In this document: positions 54,254 to 63,312 of the stretch, piece after piece
Numbering within the stretch: the stretch's first letter is position 1
Layout: every line of letters starts with the position of its first letter
Assembly: GCF_007018965.1 (NCBI RefSeq)
Contig: NZ_VJYZ01000033.1
Span: 62,001 to 126,000, forward strand
Direction: 5' to 3'
From: Paracoccus marinus
Lineage (GTDB): Bacteria; Pseudomonadota; Alphaproteobacteria; Rhodobacterales; Rhodobacteraceae
DNA length: 64,000 bases
Translations under genes and position numbers: made by a program
Notes under the pieces: model-generated
Database searches by the model: none
What the model was told of the DNA's origin: nothing
What the model saw: only the letters and a program-made list of their open reading frames with translations

Positions 54254-57200
54254 TCAGTTCGAGTTGTAGGCCGGCACCTTCTGCGTGCCGGGCAGGACCT
54301 GCGGCGCGGCGTATCCGGTTTCGCCCACCGCAACCCCGTCCGACCAGGTCAGCTTGCCGTCCTTGCCGACGACCAGCATGTCACCCTTCTTGACCGCCTC
54401 ATAGGTTTTCTGGGCCAGGTCCTCGTCCGAGGCGTCCGGGTTCTCGCGTGCGATCTTGCGGCCGACCTCGTCGTTGTACAGGTCCATCGCCTCGCGGTCG
54501 GCAGGGTTGCCCGGAATACCTTCGTGCGCGGTCGAGAACGAGGTCGCGAAGTTCTCGCCGAAGCGCTTGCTCATCAGTCCGTTCCAGTAGGCGTGGCGGA
54601 AGGCGTCGTTGTGCCCGTCCTCGCCACCCTTCACGAAGGTGCCGTCGCCGTCCACCTGCGGGAAGCGTTCGTCGGCGACCTTGCCGGCAAGGCCCGGATC
54701 GTCCGGGTTGCGCGACGAGATCTTCTGGAACTCCTTGAGGTCGAAGACGTTGCCCGCGCCCAGCCGGTCCAGCAGGCTCGCCTCGGTCGAGGTCATGGAC
54801 GTGCTGTCCACACCCGGCACCGTGATCGGCAGCGGCCCCAGCTTGGGCTTGTAGTCCGTCATCGTGTCGTCGCCGACCTGATAGCGCGACCGGATGTCGT
54901 CAATCGACGGACGGCCGTTGGCCGGGGCCGCGGGCGCGGCGGGCGCAGCTTTCGTCGAGCCGTTCGGTGCGGCGGGCGCGCCGGGGGTTGCGGGCTGGCC
55001 GTTGCTGGTCGTTCCGTTGCTAGAGGTGCCGCCGTTGCTTTTCGTCGGGTCGTTGCTGCCGGTCGTGCCCGGCTGGGTCGGGGCCTGCTGCGGCTCGACC
55101 CGAACCTCGACGGGCTTCGCGCCCTTGCCGGTCCCCGGCAGATAGACCTTGTCGCCCTGGAACACGAGCGACGGGTTGATGACGTGGTCCTTGTTCACCT
55201 CGACCATCTGCTTGGGATCGACGCCCAGCTTCTGCGCGAGATCGTAGAGGTTGTCGTCCTTTTCCACCTGAACGGTGTCAAAGCGTTCGTGATCGAGCGC
55301 CGGGTTGATCCGGCCGCGCTCGTCCATCGCGCCGGTCGCGCTGGAGTGTTTCTGCAACAGGTCCGACCGCACCCAGCCTTCGGCAAGCTTGTCCTTGTCG
55401 TCGGTGCCGGCCACGCGCGTCCATTCCTGGCCGTTGGCGTCGATTTGGCGGTCGCCCCGGTCGCGCACGAAGGTCCCGTTCTGCAGCGTGGCGCTTTCGG
55501 CACCCAGCGGCGCGTCGCGCACGATCGCGCCGTTGTACGGGGTCACGACCAGCGTCTTGCCGTCGTCGGTGGGGCCGGGCGGGACCACGGTCTTGGTTTT
55601 GGGATCGACCGGCGCGGGGGTGTCCACAACCTTGCCGGTGTCGGGCTGGATCGTCTTGGACGCGACATGGGTGATGTCGTTGACGCCCGTGGTCGCGATC
55701 AGCGACGCCTCGACGTCGCCCACGCCCAGGTCCACCTTCAGCCCGGTCTGGGTGTCGGTGCCGCTGCGCTTGATCTGCTCGGCCTTCAGGTCGACGCGCG
55801 CGCCCGTGTCGATCGCCGCCTGGCGGAAGTCGCCGTCGAGGAACTTGCCGACCGCGCCTTCGACGTTCTGCGGCTTGTCGAGCGTGAACGCCGCGCTCAG
55901 CCGCTTGCTGTCGCCGCGCGACGGGTCGCCAAACGGCTGGTCGCGATATTCGACCGTCGATTTCACCGACACCGACTGCAGCGGCATCCCGGCGCTGCCC
56001 GGCGTCGCGTCGAGTTCCGGGACAACCCGGCCGCCCGTCGATCTCGTCGGGTCGTTGCCGCCCTTGGGCAGCGTGAAGGTCATGCTGATCTTGGTGGCGC
56101 CCTGCGCGAGATCCAGCCGGTTCTCGAACTTCGGGTCGATCGGCAGGCCGTTGAGCTTGAAGCCCTTGTTCGCCTTTTCCTTTGCGGAAACGCGGGTGCC
56201 GCCTTCCATCGAATAGGTGACGCTGCCGTCCTTTTGGTCGGTCGGCAGCTCGACCCGGCGCGAGATGCGCGCGGTGCCGTCGATCCGGCCCTCGCCCGCG
56301 ACCTTGAACAGCTTCAGGTCGCCCTTCAGCTCGCCCGCGAGCCGGTGGCGCGTGCCCAGCGTCTGCTCATAAGCGGACACGTGGCCCTTGAGGAACTTCA
56401 TGTCGTCGTCCGACACGCCCGCGATCTTGCGGCCCAGCTTGCCGTCGGTGCCGTCCAGCAGCGGGTTCGACAGCGGGTTGTCGTTGCCGCCGTTGACATA
56501 GTCCTCGATCTTGTCGAGCGGCTTGGCCACCGGGCCGGCCGCGCTCAGCGACATGTCGATCGAGTTGTTGACGGCGTCTGCCATCGTGATCTTCTTCATC
56601 GTCTCGGCGGCGCGGACGGCGTCGTCCTTGCTGTCGAAGGTCATTTCGACCGCGTCGAAGGTCTGGCCGCCGACCTCGGCCTTGAGGTTCAGGTCGACTG
56701 CGCTCTTGTCGCCGCCGGGGGCCGCGCCGCCCGGGACCGCGCCGCCCTTGCCCTTGCCCTTGCCCAGAGAGTCCGACCCGATCTCGCCCGTGACCGCGGC
56801 AAGCGCCTGCTTGTCGTAGCGCACGACGTACTTGGCGTCCGGCCCCTCGCCCTTCTGGGTGACGGTCGTTTCCGAACCGAGCTGCCCTTTGGCGCCAAGC
56901 TTCCCAAGCCGCACGTTCGCCTGCGCCTTTCCCTCCGGCGTCAGGCGGAAGGTCGTGGAATCGCCGTCGCTGTTGAGCGCATTGATGCCGTCGCGCGGGT
57001 TCAGCCCCGCCTTGATGCCCTTGCCGGCTTCGGTGAAGCCCGAGGCGGTCGGGTCCTTGGCGGGTTGGCCCGCGGGCGGCTTGGCACCGGGAAGGCTGCT
57101 GGTCGCATCGTGCGGCTGCGCCGGGTTCTGGGGCTGCGACGCGGTTTGCGGCGGCTTGTGGGGCTGCGCGGGCGCGGTGGCGGGCGGCGTGAACGGCTTC

Positions 57201-57265
57201 GGCGTCGACTTGATGACGTTCGCGACGGCATTGGTCGCGGCGCGGCGGATACTGTCAAAGTTCAT
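54254..57265 (-). CDS. Large multidomain protein (SH3-like, LysM, His-rich C-terminal domain), candidate secreted effector
   Basis: A 1003-residue protein without signal peptide or transmembrane segment. Residues 1-25 look amphipathic (MNFDSIRRAATNAVANVIKS); 20-75 are Pro/Gln-rich; 95-560 form a beta-rich region of unknown fold; 570-640 look like an SH3 domain (VRDAP... GWVRSDLL); 660-710 are a LysM (VEKDDNLYDLAQKLG... VYLPG); 715-790 are a Gly/Ser/Ala/Pro linker. The C-terminal domain (about 800-1003) has HNDAFRHAYW (about 882), STAHEGIPGNP and DLYNDEVGRKIA, with histidines and acidic residues spaced like a metal site. LysM binds peptidoglycan. It sits near a type III secretion operon; together with the next gene it looks like a toxin-immunity pair. 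AGGA precedes the ATG; a longer in-frame start 36 codons upstream is less likely. Confidence 0.8.
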   Translation of the reverse strand: MNFDSIRRAATNAVANVIKSTPKPFTPPATAPAQPHKPPQTASQPQNPAQPHDATSSLPGAKPPAGQPAKDPTASGFTEAGKGIKAGLNPRDGINALNSDGDSTTFRLTPEGKAQANVRLGKLGAKGQLGSETTVTQKGEGPDAKYVVRYDKQALAAVTGEIGSDSLGKGKGKGGAVPGGAAPGGDKSAVDLNLKAEVGGQTFDAVEMTFDSKDDAVRAAETMKKITMADAVNNSIDMSLSAAGPVAKPLDKIEDYVNGGNDNPLSNPLLDGTDGKLGRKIAGVSDDDMKFLKGHVSAYEQTLGTRHRLAGELKGDLKLFKVAGEGRIDGTARISRRVELPTDQKDGSVTYSMEGGTRVSAKEKANKGFKLNGLPIDPKFENRLDLAQGATKISMTFTLPKGGNDPTRSTGGRVVPELDATPGSAGMPLQSVSVKSTVEYRDQPFGDPSRGDSKRLSAAFTLDKPQNVEGAVGKFLDGDFRQAAIDTGARVDLKAEQIKRSGTDTQTGLKVDLGVGDVEASLIATTGVNDITHVASKTIQPDTGKVVDTPAPVDPKTKTVVPPGPTDDGKTLVVTPYNGAIVRDAPLGAESATLQNGTFVRDRGDRQIDANGQEWTRVAGTDDKDKLAEGWVRSDLLQKHSSATGAMDERGRINPALDHERFDTVQVEKDDNLYDLAQKLGVDPKQMVEVNKDHVINPSLVFQGDKVYLPGTGKGAKPVEVRVEPQQAPTQPGTTGSNDPTKSNGGTSSNGTTSNGQPATPGAPAAPNGSTKAAPAAPAAPANGRPSIDDIRSRYQVGDDTMTDYKPKLGPLPITVPGVDSTSMTSTEASLLDRLGAGNVFDLKEFQKISSRNPDDPGLAGKVADERFPQVDGDGTFVKGGEDGHNDAFRHAYWNGLMSKRFGENFATSFSTAHEGIPGNPADREAMDLYNDEVGRKIARENPDASDEDLAQKTYEAVKKGDMLVVGKDGKLTWSDGVAVGETGYAAPQVLPGTQKVPAYNSN

Positions 57266-57589
57266 GGGCGTGTTCCTGGAAGAAGCCGGGCTTATGGCGG
57301 ATGCAGGCTTTCGGACCCGCTGACCGAGCCCGAACGAATCACCGTTCCCCGCCATCACATCACCACGATGCAACGGTTTCTTGTCAGATGCTTAGGATAC
57401 GATCTTTCCGCGCACCGCGGCGGATTGACGCTGACGGGGGCCGCGTCATGCGCGCCGAACCGCCGCCATTGGCCTGTGTTGGAAACGACGCGATTGCCCG
57501 ATCCGCCGCTCGATGGCACCGTGCGCCGTTCTGCGCGCAGGCCCCGCTTACAGCCGCCCGTGACGCAGCCCCAGGGTGCGACGCACCAG
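57266..57589 (-). promoter_or_regulatory. 324-bp region between the SPFH and large-protein genes
   Basis: I see no convincing gene. On the minus strand GGAAC (57348-57344), 17 bases, then CGGT (57326-57323) lies about 60 bp upstream of the large protein and resembles the EcfG general-stress consensus GGAAC-N16/17-CGTT with one mismatch. That is weak evidence. Confidence 0.25.
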
Positions 57590-58507
57590 TTACCCTGCCA
57601 GCCTGCCCGTCCCGGCCGTGCCCGACGACACGCTGACGACCGGATGCGCCGGACGGTCCGAACACAGGACCGTCAGCAGGTTCGCGGCCATCTGTGCCTT
57701 CTGTTCGTCGCTGAACTCGACCACATTGCGCGCGCTCAGCTCGCGCAGCGCGTCCTCGACCATGCCGACCGCGCCCGCCACGATCTGCTGGCGCGCCGCC
57801 ACGACCGCCGTCGCCTGCTGGCGCTGCAGCATCGCCTGCGCGATCTCGGGCGAATAGGCGAGGTGGCTGATCCGCGCCCCGATGATCCGCAGGCCCGCCT
57901 GATCCACCTGGGCCGAGATGCTGGCCTGCAGCAGGTCCGAGATTTCGGCCGCGTTCGCGCGCAGCGACAACCGGCCCTCGGGCGCGTCATAGGCGTGCAG
58001 CGACGCGATTTCCCGCACCGCGGATTCGGACTGCACCCGCAGGAACGAGGGGTAGTCCTCGACGTTGAAGACCGCTTCGGCGGCGTCCGTCACCTGCCAC
58101 ACGACGATCGCCGCGATCTCGATCGGATTGCCGTCCAGATCGTTGACCTTGAGATTGCCGGTCTCGAAGTTCTGGACCCGGCGGCTGACATGGCGGCGCA
58201 CGTGCAGCGGGTTGCTGAAGCGCAGGCCGGTGTGCCCGTCGGTGCCGACGTAGCGGCCGAAAAGGCTTGCGACCACCGCCTGGTTCGGCTGGTTGGTGTA
58301 GATGCCCTTGGCCACGATCAGAAGGAACAGGACGGCGATGACCCAGACGAGCGACAGGTCGTCGAACAGCATGCCCGCGGCCGAGCCGGCGACCCGTCCG
58401 TAAAGATAGCTGCCGCCCAGCACGAGCAGCAGGGTCAGGATCAGAAGCGCCGTCCACTGAAAGCGCAGCGGCCGGTCGGTGACGATCTGGCGCGGGTCGG
58501 GCTTCAT
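57590..58507 (-). CDS. SPFH (band 7) domain membrane protein
   Basis: This 305-residue protein has two N-terminal transmembrane helices (about 17-36 and 50-67), then a prohibitin/SPFH domain (about 70-260; YTNQPNQAVVASLFGRYVGT, GLRFSNPLH, VWQVTDAAEAVFNVEDY, LQASISAQVDQAGLRI) and a helical coiled-coil end (EIAQAMLQRQQATAVVAARQ). Such proteins form membrane microdomain scaffolds or protease modulators. It is divergent from the TadD-like gene over 244 bp. A longer start (58588) has no support. Confidence 0.88.
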   Translation of the reverse strand: MKPDPRQIVTDRPLRFQWTALLILTLLLVLGGSYLYGRVAGSAAGMLFDDLSLVWVIAVLFLLIVAKGIYTNQPNQAVVASLFGRYVGTDGHTGLRFSNPLHVRRHVSRRVQNFETGNLKVNDLDGNPIEIAAIVVWQVTDAAEAVFNVEDYPSFLRVQSESAVREIASLHAYDAPEGRLSLRANAAEISDLLQASISAQVDQAGLRIIGARISHLAYSPEIAQAMLQRQQATAVVAARQQIVAGAVGMVEDALRELSARNVVEFSDEQKAQMAANLLTVLCSDRPAHPVVSVSSGTAGTGRLAG

Positions 58508-58751
58508 GCCCCGGCACCGCGCGCGGGCGTCGGGTCCAGCTTGTCGATCATCATCCGCCCGGTCCCCACCTGTTGCCGCATCGCCCAACGCACGCGCCGC
58601 CTGCTTCGTTCAAGCACGAAACCCTTGCGATAGCGTAAACCTCGGGTCAAAACATTCGCAAGATCAGCCATCAAGCCGCGGCCGTTCGCTGGACTGTCAC
58701 GGAAACTTCACGCGGTGGCCTTAACCGACAACGGCCGACCGAGGAGCCTTG

Positions 58752-59495
58752 ATGACGTCCTTCACATCCTTCCCGCCCTCGCTGCGCCGGGCGCTCGTCG
58801 CGCTGCCCATGATCGGCGCGCTGGCCGCCTGCGATCCCGAATACGGGGTCGAGGAAACGCGCCAGACCACCGCCACCCAGCGCGTGGCGGAGCTTCGCCA
58901 CGAACTCAGGACCGATCCGGGCGACGTGGACGCGCTGCGGCAGATGGGCAAGATCTATGCCGACCAGGGGCTGTGGGTGGAATCGATGGGCGCCTATCGC
59001 GAGGCGCTGATCGTCGCGCCCGGCGACCGGCTGCTGATGCTGGGCTATGGCCGCGGGCAGCTGGCGGTGGGCGACTACGCGGGCGCCTACAAGTCGGCGC
59101 AAAGCGCGGGCGGCGGCGATGTCGAGGTGATGCTGCTGCGGTCGGGCGCGCTGGCCGGCATGAACCGCCTGACCGAGGCGCGGACCGAACTGACGACGGC
59201 GCAGCAGATCGCGCCGCGCGACCTCGACGTGCGCAGCAACCTCGCGCTGGTCGCCGCGTTGCAGGGCGACGCGACCGCCTATGCGATCGGCCGCGCCGTG
59301 GCCTTCGCGCCCGACGCGGAATACAGCCACATCCGCAACATGGTGCTGGTCGGCGGGATCACGGGCAACGACGCGTCGGCGCGCAACGATGCCGAGCGGC
59401 GCGGCCTTGATCCGGCCGAGATCGGCGACATCCTGGCCGTGGGCCGCCGCGCCCGCACGCAGGGCATGCGCGCGTTCACGGTGCTGACCAACTGA
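58752..59495 (+). CDS. TadD-like tetratricopeptide lipoprotein
   Basis: The 247-residue protein starts with a lipoprotein signal ending in MIGALAAC (Cys about 27). Repeated helical hairpins follow (VDALRQMGKIYADQGLWVES, LMLGYGRGQLAVGDYAGAYK, SNLALVAALQGDATAYAIGR), matching TadD of Tad pilus loci, including the end segment HIRNMVLVGG. GAGGAG lies upstream of the ATG. It is convergent with the secretin/lipoprotein operon and shares a strong terminator with it. TadD assists Tad secretin or pilus assembly; here the partner may be the nearby secretin. Confidence 0.78.
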   Translation: MTSFTSFPPSLRRALVALPMIGALAACDPEYGVEETRQTTATQRVAELRHELRTDPGDVDALRQMGKIYADQGLWVESMGAYREALIVAPGDRLLMLGYGRGQLAVGDYAGAYKSAQSAGGGDVEVMLLRSGALAGMNRLTEARTELTTAQQIAPRDLDVRSNLALVAALQGDATAYAIGRAVAFAPDAEYSHIRNMVLVGGITGNDASARNDAERRGLDPAEIGDILAVGRRARTQGMRAFTVLTN

Positions 59496-59522
59496 CATCG
59501 CAGCCGCCGCGAACCGAGAAAC

Positions 59523-59560
59523 GAACGCCCGGACGATTGTCGTCCGGGCGTCTTGCGTTC
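59523..59560. terminator. Strong bidirectional terminator
   Basis: CGCCCGGACGA-TTG-TCGTCCGGGCG (59526-59550), extended by an A-T pair and followed by TCTTGCGTTC. The 11-12-bp stem separates the TadD-like gene from the convergent lipoprotein gene. Confidence 0.75.
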
Positions 59561-59588
59561 AAGGGCAGGCGGGCAGGCGGGCCGTTAA

Positions 59589-60011
59589 TCAGCCGCCATA
59601 GGGGTCCATCGGCACGCCCGGCGCGGTCACGACCGAGGGTTGGGCGCGCACGCCGCCCGACGACCCGGTAAGGATCAGCGGCCTGCCGCCCTGCAGATAG
59701 GTCTCGGCCGCGCGGCCGACCGGGCCCGCCGTCGGCGGCGCGGGGCGGCGCGGGGCCACCAGGTCGTCGGCGTTCGCCACCTGCCGCGCGAACACCACGT
59801 CGCGCTGGCAGCTGGACGGGGTGCCCGAATAGGTCGACGACCGCCCGGTCAGGCACGAGGTCGGGAAGATGCGCCCGCCCTGATCGTAGGTATAGGCGGG
59901 CTCCGACGCATAGCGGATCACGTCGCTGTCGGTGATCATCGGCTCGTTGCAGGCCGACAGCGCGATCAGCGGCAGCAGGGCGGCGAGGCCGCGTTTCAGC
60001 TTGCGTGTCAT
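59589..60011 (-). CDS. Small CpaD-like lipoprotein
   Basis: The 140-residue protein has a lipoprotein signal (LLPLIALSAC, Cys21). The mature part includes SCQRDVVFARQVANADDLVA followed by PRRPA, which resembles the CpaD signature C-A-x-x-N-L-A-x-x-V-A-x-P-x-D-L-x-x-P-R of Tad pilus lipoproteins. At 140 residues it is shorter than CpaD (about 200-230). It overlaps the secretin gene by four bases, so a secretin pilotin or accessory role is likely. Confidence 0.65.
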   Translation of the reverse strand: MTRKLKRGLAALLPLIALSACNEPMITDSDVIRYASEPAYTYDQGGRIFPTSCLTGRSSTYSGTPSSCQRDVVFARQVANADDLVAPRRPAPPTAGPVGRAAETYLQGGRPLILTGSSGGVRAQPSVVTAPGVPMDPYGG

Positions 60012-61255
60012 CGCGTGATGAACCCCACGGTTGATTGCGGTGCGGGACGGGCAGGGCGCGGCTGGGTCGCGTCCGATGCCTCGGCCAGGTAGGGCGTGAT
60101 GAAGATCATCAGCTCGCGTTCGCGGCGCAGGCGGGTGTTCTGGCCCAGAACCTTGCTCATCCCCGGAACGCCGCGGCCCGAATCCTCGGACTGCTGCTCG
60201 TAAAGCCCGGCGATGGCGAAGCTTTGCCCGCTGCCGACCTCGACCATCGTATCGGCGCGGCGGACCGACAGGCCGGGCACGTTGAACCCTTCGACGGACG
60301 TCGAGTTCGACCGGTCCAGAAAGCTCACCTCGGGGGCGACGTGGATCGCGATGCGGTTGCCCGGCAGGATCGTGGGGGTGAAGTCGATCGAGACGCCGTA
60401 TTCCTTGAACGCGGCCGAGATCACGCCGTCGCCCTGGTTGACCGGATAGGCGAACTCGCCGCCCGCGCGGAAGCTCGCGGTCTGGCCGCTCATGGTGGTC
60501 AGCGTGGGTTCGGACAGGATCTGCACCGCGCCCCGGCTTTCCAGCGCGTCGATCAGCGTGTCGATGGTGAACGACCCCGAGGTGATGCGCCCGCCCACGG
60601 CCGGGCTGCTGACGTCGGCCCCGCCCAGAAAGCCCGAGGGATCGCCAAGGCCCGTCACCACCCGGATCGGCCCGGCGGTCGACCGACCCAGCGCCGCAAG
60701 GTCCACGCCCAGGCGGCGCAGGTCGGTGCGCGACGCCTCGATGAACCGGACCCGCAGCGAGACGAGGTTCGGGCCGTTGTAGAAGCTGTTGTCCACGACC
60801 GTCTGGCCGTCGAGCGCCAGCGAGTTCTGCGCGGCCGAGACGCCGCGCGCGCCGGTCACGTCGTTGACGGAGCCGTTGATGACCGACACCTCGCCGCCCT
60901 GGCGGATGGTCAGCCCGTCCTCAAGCAGCGCCTGCGCGCCGCTGGTGTCGTTGCGCACGATCACCGTGTAGCTGGCGACCGTGGTGTCGGCCGCGTCGCG
61001 CACGACGATGTTGGTGCGGCCCGCGCCCATCCCGGTCACGAAGATCGAGGTGGGCGAGGTGCTTTGCACGTCCGCCACGCCCGGATCGGCCACGAGAACC
61101 GTCGATGCGCTGTCGGGCAGGTTCACGTCGCGCCCCTCGCCCTCGACCAGCGACAGGACGGACTGCGCGGACGCAGGCATCGCCAGCACGAAGGCCGCGC
61201 ACAGCACGGCGGCAAGGGTCAGCGCGCAGCGGCGCAGAAGTTGCGGCAACGTCAT
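60008..61255 (-). CDS. Tad/Cpa-type secretin (RcpA/CpaC-like), linked to the type III export gate
   Basis: The 415-residue protein has a Sec signal (LTLAAVLCAAFVLAMPASA), a pilus-secretin N-terminal domain (about 32-100; GEGRDVNLPDSASTVLVADP, FVTGMGAGRTNIVV) and a secretin domain (about 160-390; VSLRVRFIEASRTDLRRLGV, ILSEPTLTTMSGQTASFRAG, IDFTPTI, VPGMSKVLG, ELMIFITPYL). This layout belongs to CpaC/RcpA rather than the longer SctC family. It forms an outer-membrane ring. It overlaps sctV upstream and the CpaD-like gene downstream by four bases each. Confidence 0.88.
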   Translation of the reverse strand: MTLPQLLRRCALTLAAVLCAAFVLAMPASAQSVLSLVEGEGRDVNLPDSASTVLVADPGVADVQSTSPTSIFVTGMGAGRTNIVVRDAADTTVASYTVIVRNDTSGAQALLEDGLTIRQGGEVSVINGSVNDVTGARGVSAAQNSLALDGQTVVDNSFYNGPNLVSLRVRFIEASRTDLRRLGVDLAALGRSTAGPIRVVTGLGDPSGFLGGADVSSPAVGGRITSGSFTIDTLIDALESRGAVQILSEPTLTTMSGQTASFRAGGEFAYPVNQGDGVISAAFKEYGVSIDFTPTILPGNRIAIHVAPEVSFLDRSNSTSVEGFNVPGLSVRRADTMVEVGSGQSFAIAGLYEQQSEDSGRGVPGMSKVLGQNTRLRRERELMIFITPYLAEASDATQPRPARPAPQSTVGFITR

Positions 61256-63312
61256 CGGATCGACAGCATGGCGAGGGGTTGGACCTTGTACTGGGGCGCC
61301 ACTTCCTTGTGCGACAGGACCGGCAGGTCCATGTCGTGGTTCGTGAGGAAGCGGCGCAGGAAACGGCGGACGTCCATCGCGGACAGGAACACCGGGGTGC
61401 GGGCGTGGTCGGACAGGTCGCCCACCGCGGACTTGAGAACCTCGAGCAGGCGGCGCGACTGCTGCGCCTCGAGCGCAAGGAACACGCCCGACGGGGCCTG
61501 CCGGATCGCGAGGCGGATGGTTTCCTCGATGTCGGATTCCAGCACGTAGGCCGGGATCATCCGGTCGCCGTCGGCGTATTTGTGGCTGATCTGGCGGGCA
61601 AGCGCGGCGCGGACGTATTCCGTCAGCAGGTCGCTGTCCTTTTCACGGGGCGCCCATTCGACGATCGTTTCCAGCAGGATCCGCAGGTTGCGAATGGGGA
61701 TTTCCTCTTCCACGAGACGCCGCATGATTGCCGCGATCTTCTGCACGGGCAATGCCTTCTGCGCCTCGGCGACAAGGCTGTCATAGCGCGATTCCATCGC
61801 GCCCAAGAGCGCGCCGACCTCCTGCACGCCCAGGAACTCGGACGCGTGGCGGGGCAGGCGGGCGGTGGCGAGCGCGGCCAGCGCCTGTTCGGGCGACTGG
61901 AAGCGCAGACCGGCGCGACGCAGCGCGCTTTCGGACGAAGGTTCCAGCCACCAGCTGTGCTGTTCGGCCGCCGAAAGCGGCGCCTCGGTCAGCGTCAGGC
62001 CCAGGATGCGGGCGGCGTCGGGCTGGTCGGTCAGACGCAGCTTGCCGGGCGGGATCGCGCCTTCGGCCACGGGCACGTTTTCCACCCGAAGCTGCCAGCG
62101 GTCGCCGGGCAGCGTGGCGTCGGTGGACAGCTGAAGCCGCGGAAACGGCACGCCCAGATCGTCGAAAAGCCGGGTCCGCTCGCGCAGCGCCGCGCGGTCG
62201 AAGGTGCCGCGGTGCAGCCCTTCGGCGATGTCGTTGCCCACGGTCAGCTGCACCGGCGGCATCGGCACCAGCATCAGGTCGGTCTTGCCCACGGCGGTCG
62301 GCGCATCGGGGCCGAGGGGGTCGGATTCATCGGCCCGGCGGCGGACGTTGCGTTCGATCATCAGGCCGCCGCCGCCGATCAGCAGCGCCAGCAGGAAGAA
62401 GGTGAGTTTCGGAAAGCCGGGGATGAAGGCGAACCCCACCATGATGATGCCCGCGACCTGCATCGCGCGCGGGCTTTTGGCGATCTGGCCCGCGATGTCG
62501 CGGCCAAGGTCCGCGGAATCGGTGTGGCTGATGCGGGTGATGACGATGCCCGCCGCGATCGCCATCAGCAGCGCCGGGATCTGGCTGACCATGCCGTCGC
62601 CGACCGTCAGCACCGAATAGCGGTGCAGCGCCTCGCCGAACGGCATCCCCATCTGCCCCACGCCCACGCCGAGACCGCCGAGGATGTTGACGGCGATGAT
62701 GATGAGGCCTGCGATGGCGTCGCCCTTCACGAACTTCATCGCGCCGTCCATCGAGCCGTAGAACTCGGATTCCAGCTGCAGCCCTTCGCGGCGGCGGCGC
62801 GCCTCGGCCATGTCGATCTCGCCCGCGCGCATGTCGCTGTCGATCGACATCTGCCGCCCCGGCAGCGCGTCGAGCGAGAACCGCGCCGACACCTCGGCCA
62901 CCCGTTCTGCGCCCTTGGTGATGACGATGAACTGGACGATCGTGATGATGAGGAACACCACGATCCCGACGACCAGGCTGCCGCCAAGGACGAACTTGCC
63001 GAAGGTTTCGACGATCTTGCCCGCGTCGGCCTGCAGCAGGATCATCCGGGTGGTGGAAATCCCGATCGCCAGCCGGAACAGCGTGGCGAACAGCAGGATC
63101 GCGGGCAGGGTGGTGAAGCTCGACGGCCTGACGAGATAGATCGAGACGATCAGGATCAGCAGCGACAGCGCCATGTTGGTGCCGATCATCATGTCCAGCA
63201 GCCACGTCGGCAGCGGCAGGATGATCATGAAGACGATCAGGATCAGCAGCAGGATCAGCGCGAGGTCCTGCCGCGCGGCGACCTTCCGCAGGAATCCCGT
63301 GATCGCGTTCAT
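61252..63312 (-). CDS. sctV: Type III secretion export gate SctV (non-flagellar FlhA homologue)
   Basis: The 686-residue protein has seven or eight N-terminal helices (about 15-310) and a cytoplasmic nonamer-forming domain (about 330-686). The FHIPEP signature RFSLDALPGRQMSID (about 143-158) is followed by SEFYGSMDGAMKFVKGDAIA. ISTTRMILLQADAGKIVETF and FGKFVLGG match YscV/LcrD-type SctV; flagellar FlhA has a longer loop and a different A-T-R/S-T-R context there. It exports substrates across the inner membrane using proton motive force. The start overlaps the TPR gene stop (ATGA). Confidence 0.93.
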   Translation of the reverse strand: MNAITGFLRKVAARQDLALILLLILIVFMIILPLPTWLLDMMIGTNMALSLLILIVSIYLVRPSSFTTLPAILLFATLFRLAIGISTTRMILLQADAGKIVETFGKFVLGGSLVVGIVVFLIITIVQFIVITKGAERVAEVSARFSLDALPGRQMSIDSDMRAGEIDMAEARRRREGLQLESEFYGSMDGAMKFVKGDAIAGLIIIAVNILGGLGVGVGQMGMPFGEALHRYSVLTVGDGMVSQIPALLMAIAAGIVITRISHTDSADLGRDIAGQIAKSPRAMQVAGIIMVGFAFIPGFPKLTFFLLALLIGGGGLMIERNVRRRADESDPLGPDAPTAVGKTDLMLVPMPPVQLTVGNDIAEGLHRGTFDRAALRERTRLFDDLGVPFPRLQLSTDATLPGDRWQLRVENVPVAEGAIPPGKLRLTDQPDAARILGLTLTEAPLSAAEQHSWWLEPSSESALRRAGLRFQSPEQALAALATARLPRHASEFLGVQEVGALLGAMESRYDSLVAEAQKALPVQKIAAIMRRLVEEEIPIRNLRILLETIVEWAPREKDSDLLTEYVRAALARQISHKYADGDRMIPAYVLESDIEETIRLAIRQAPSGVFLALEAQQSRRLLEVLKSAVGDLSDHARTPVFLSAMDVRRFLRRFLTNHDMDLPVLSHKEVAPQYKVQPLAMLSIR

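Noticed and set aside
54524..58633. A 1369-codon plus-strand open frame opposite the large LysM protein and SPFH genes
   Set aside because: The translation is Arg/Val/Asp-rich without motifs, while the minus strand encodes recognisable LysM and SPFH domains.
61252..63312. Flagellar FlhA instead of SctV
   Set aside because: The STTRMILLQADAG and FSLDALPGRQMSID segments are those of YscV/LcrD-type proteins; FlhA has a longer loop and a different signature. Flagellar genes lie at the other end of the window.
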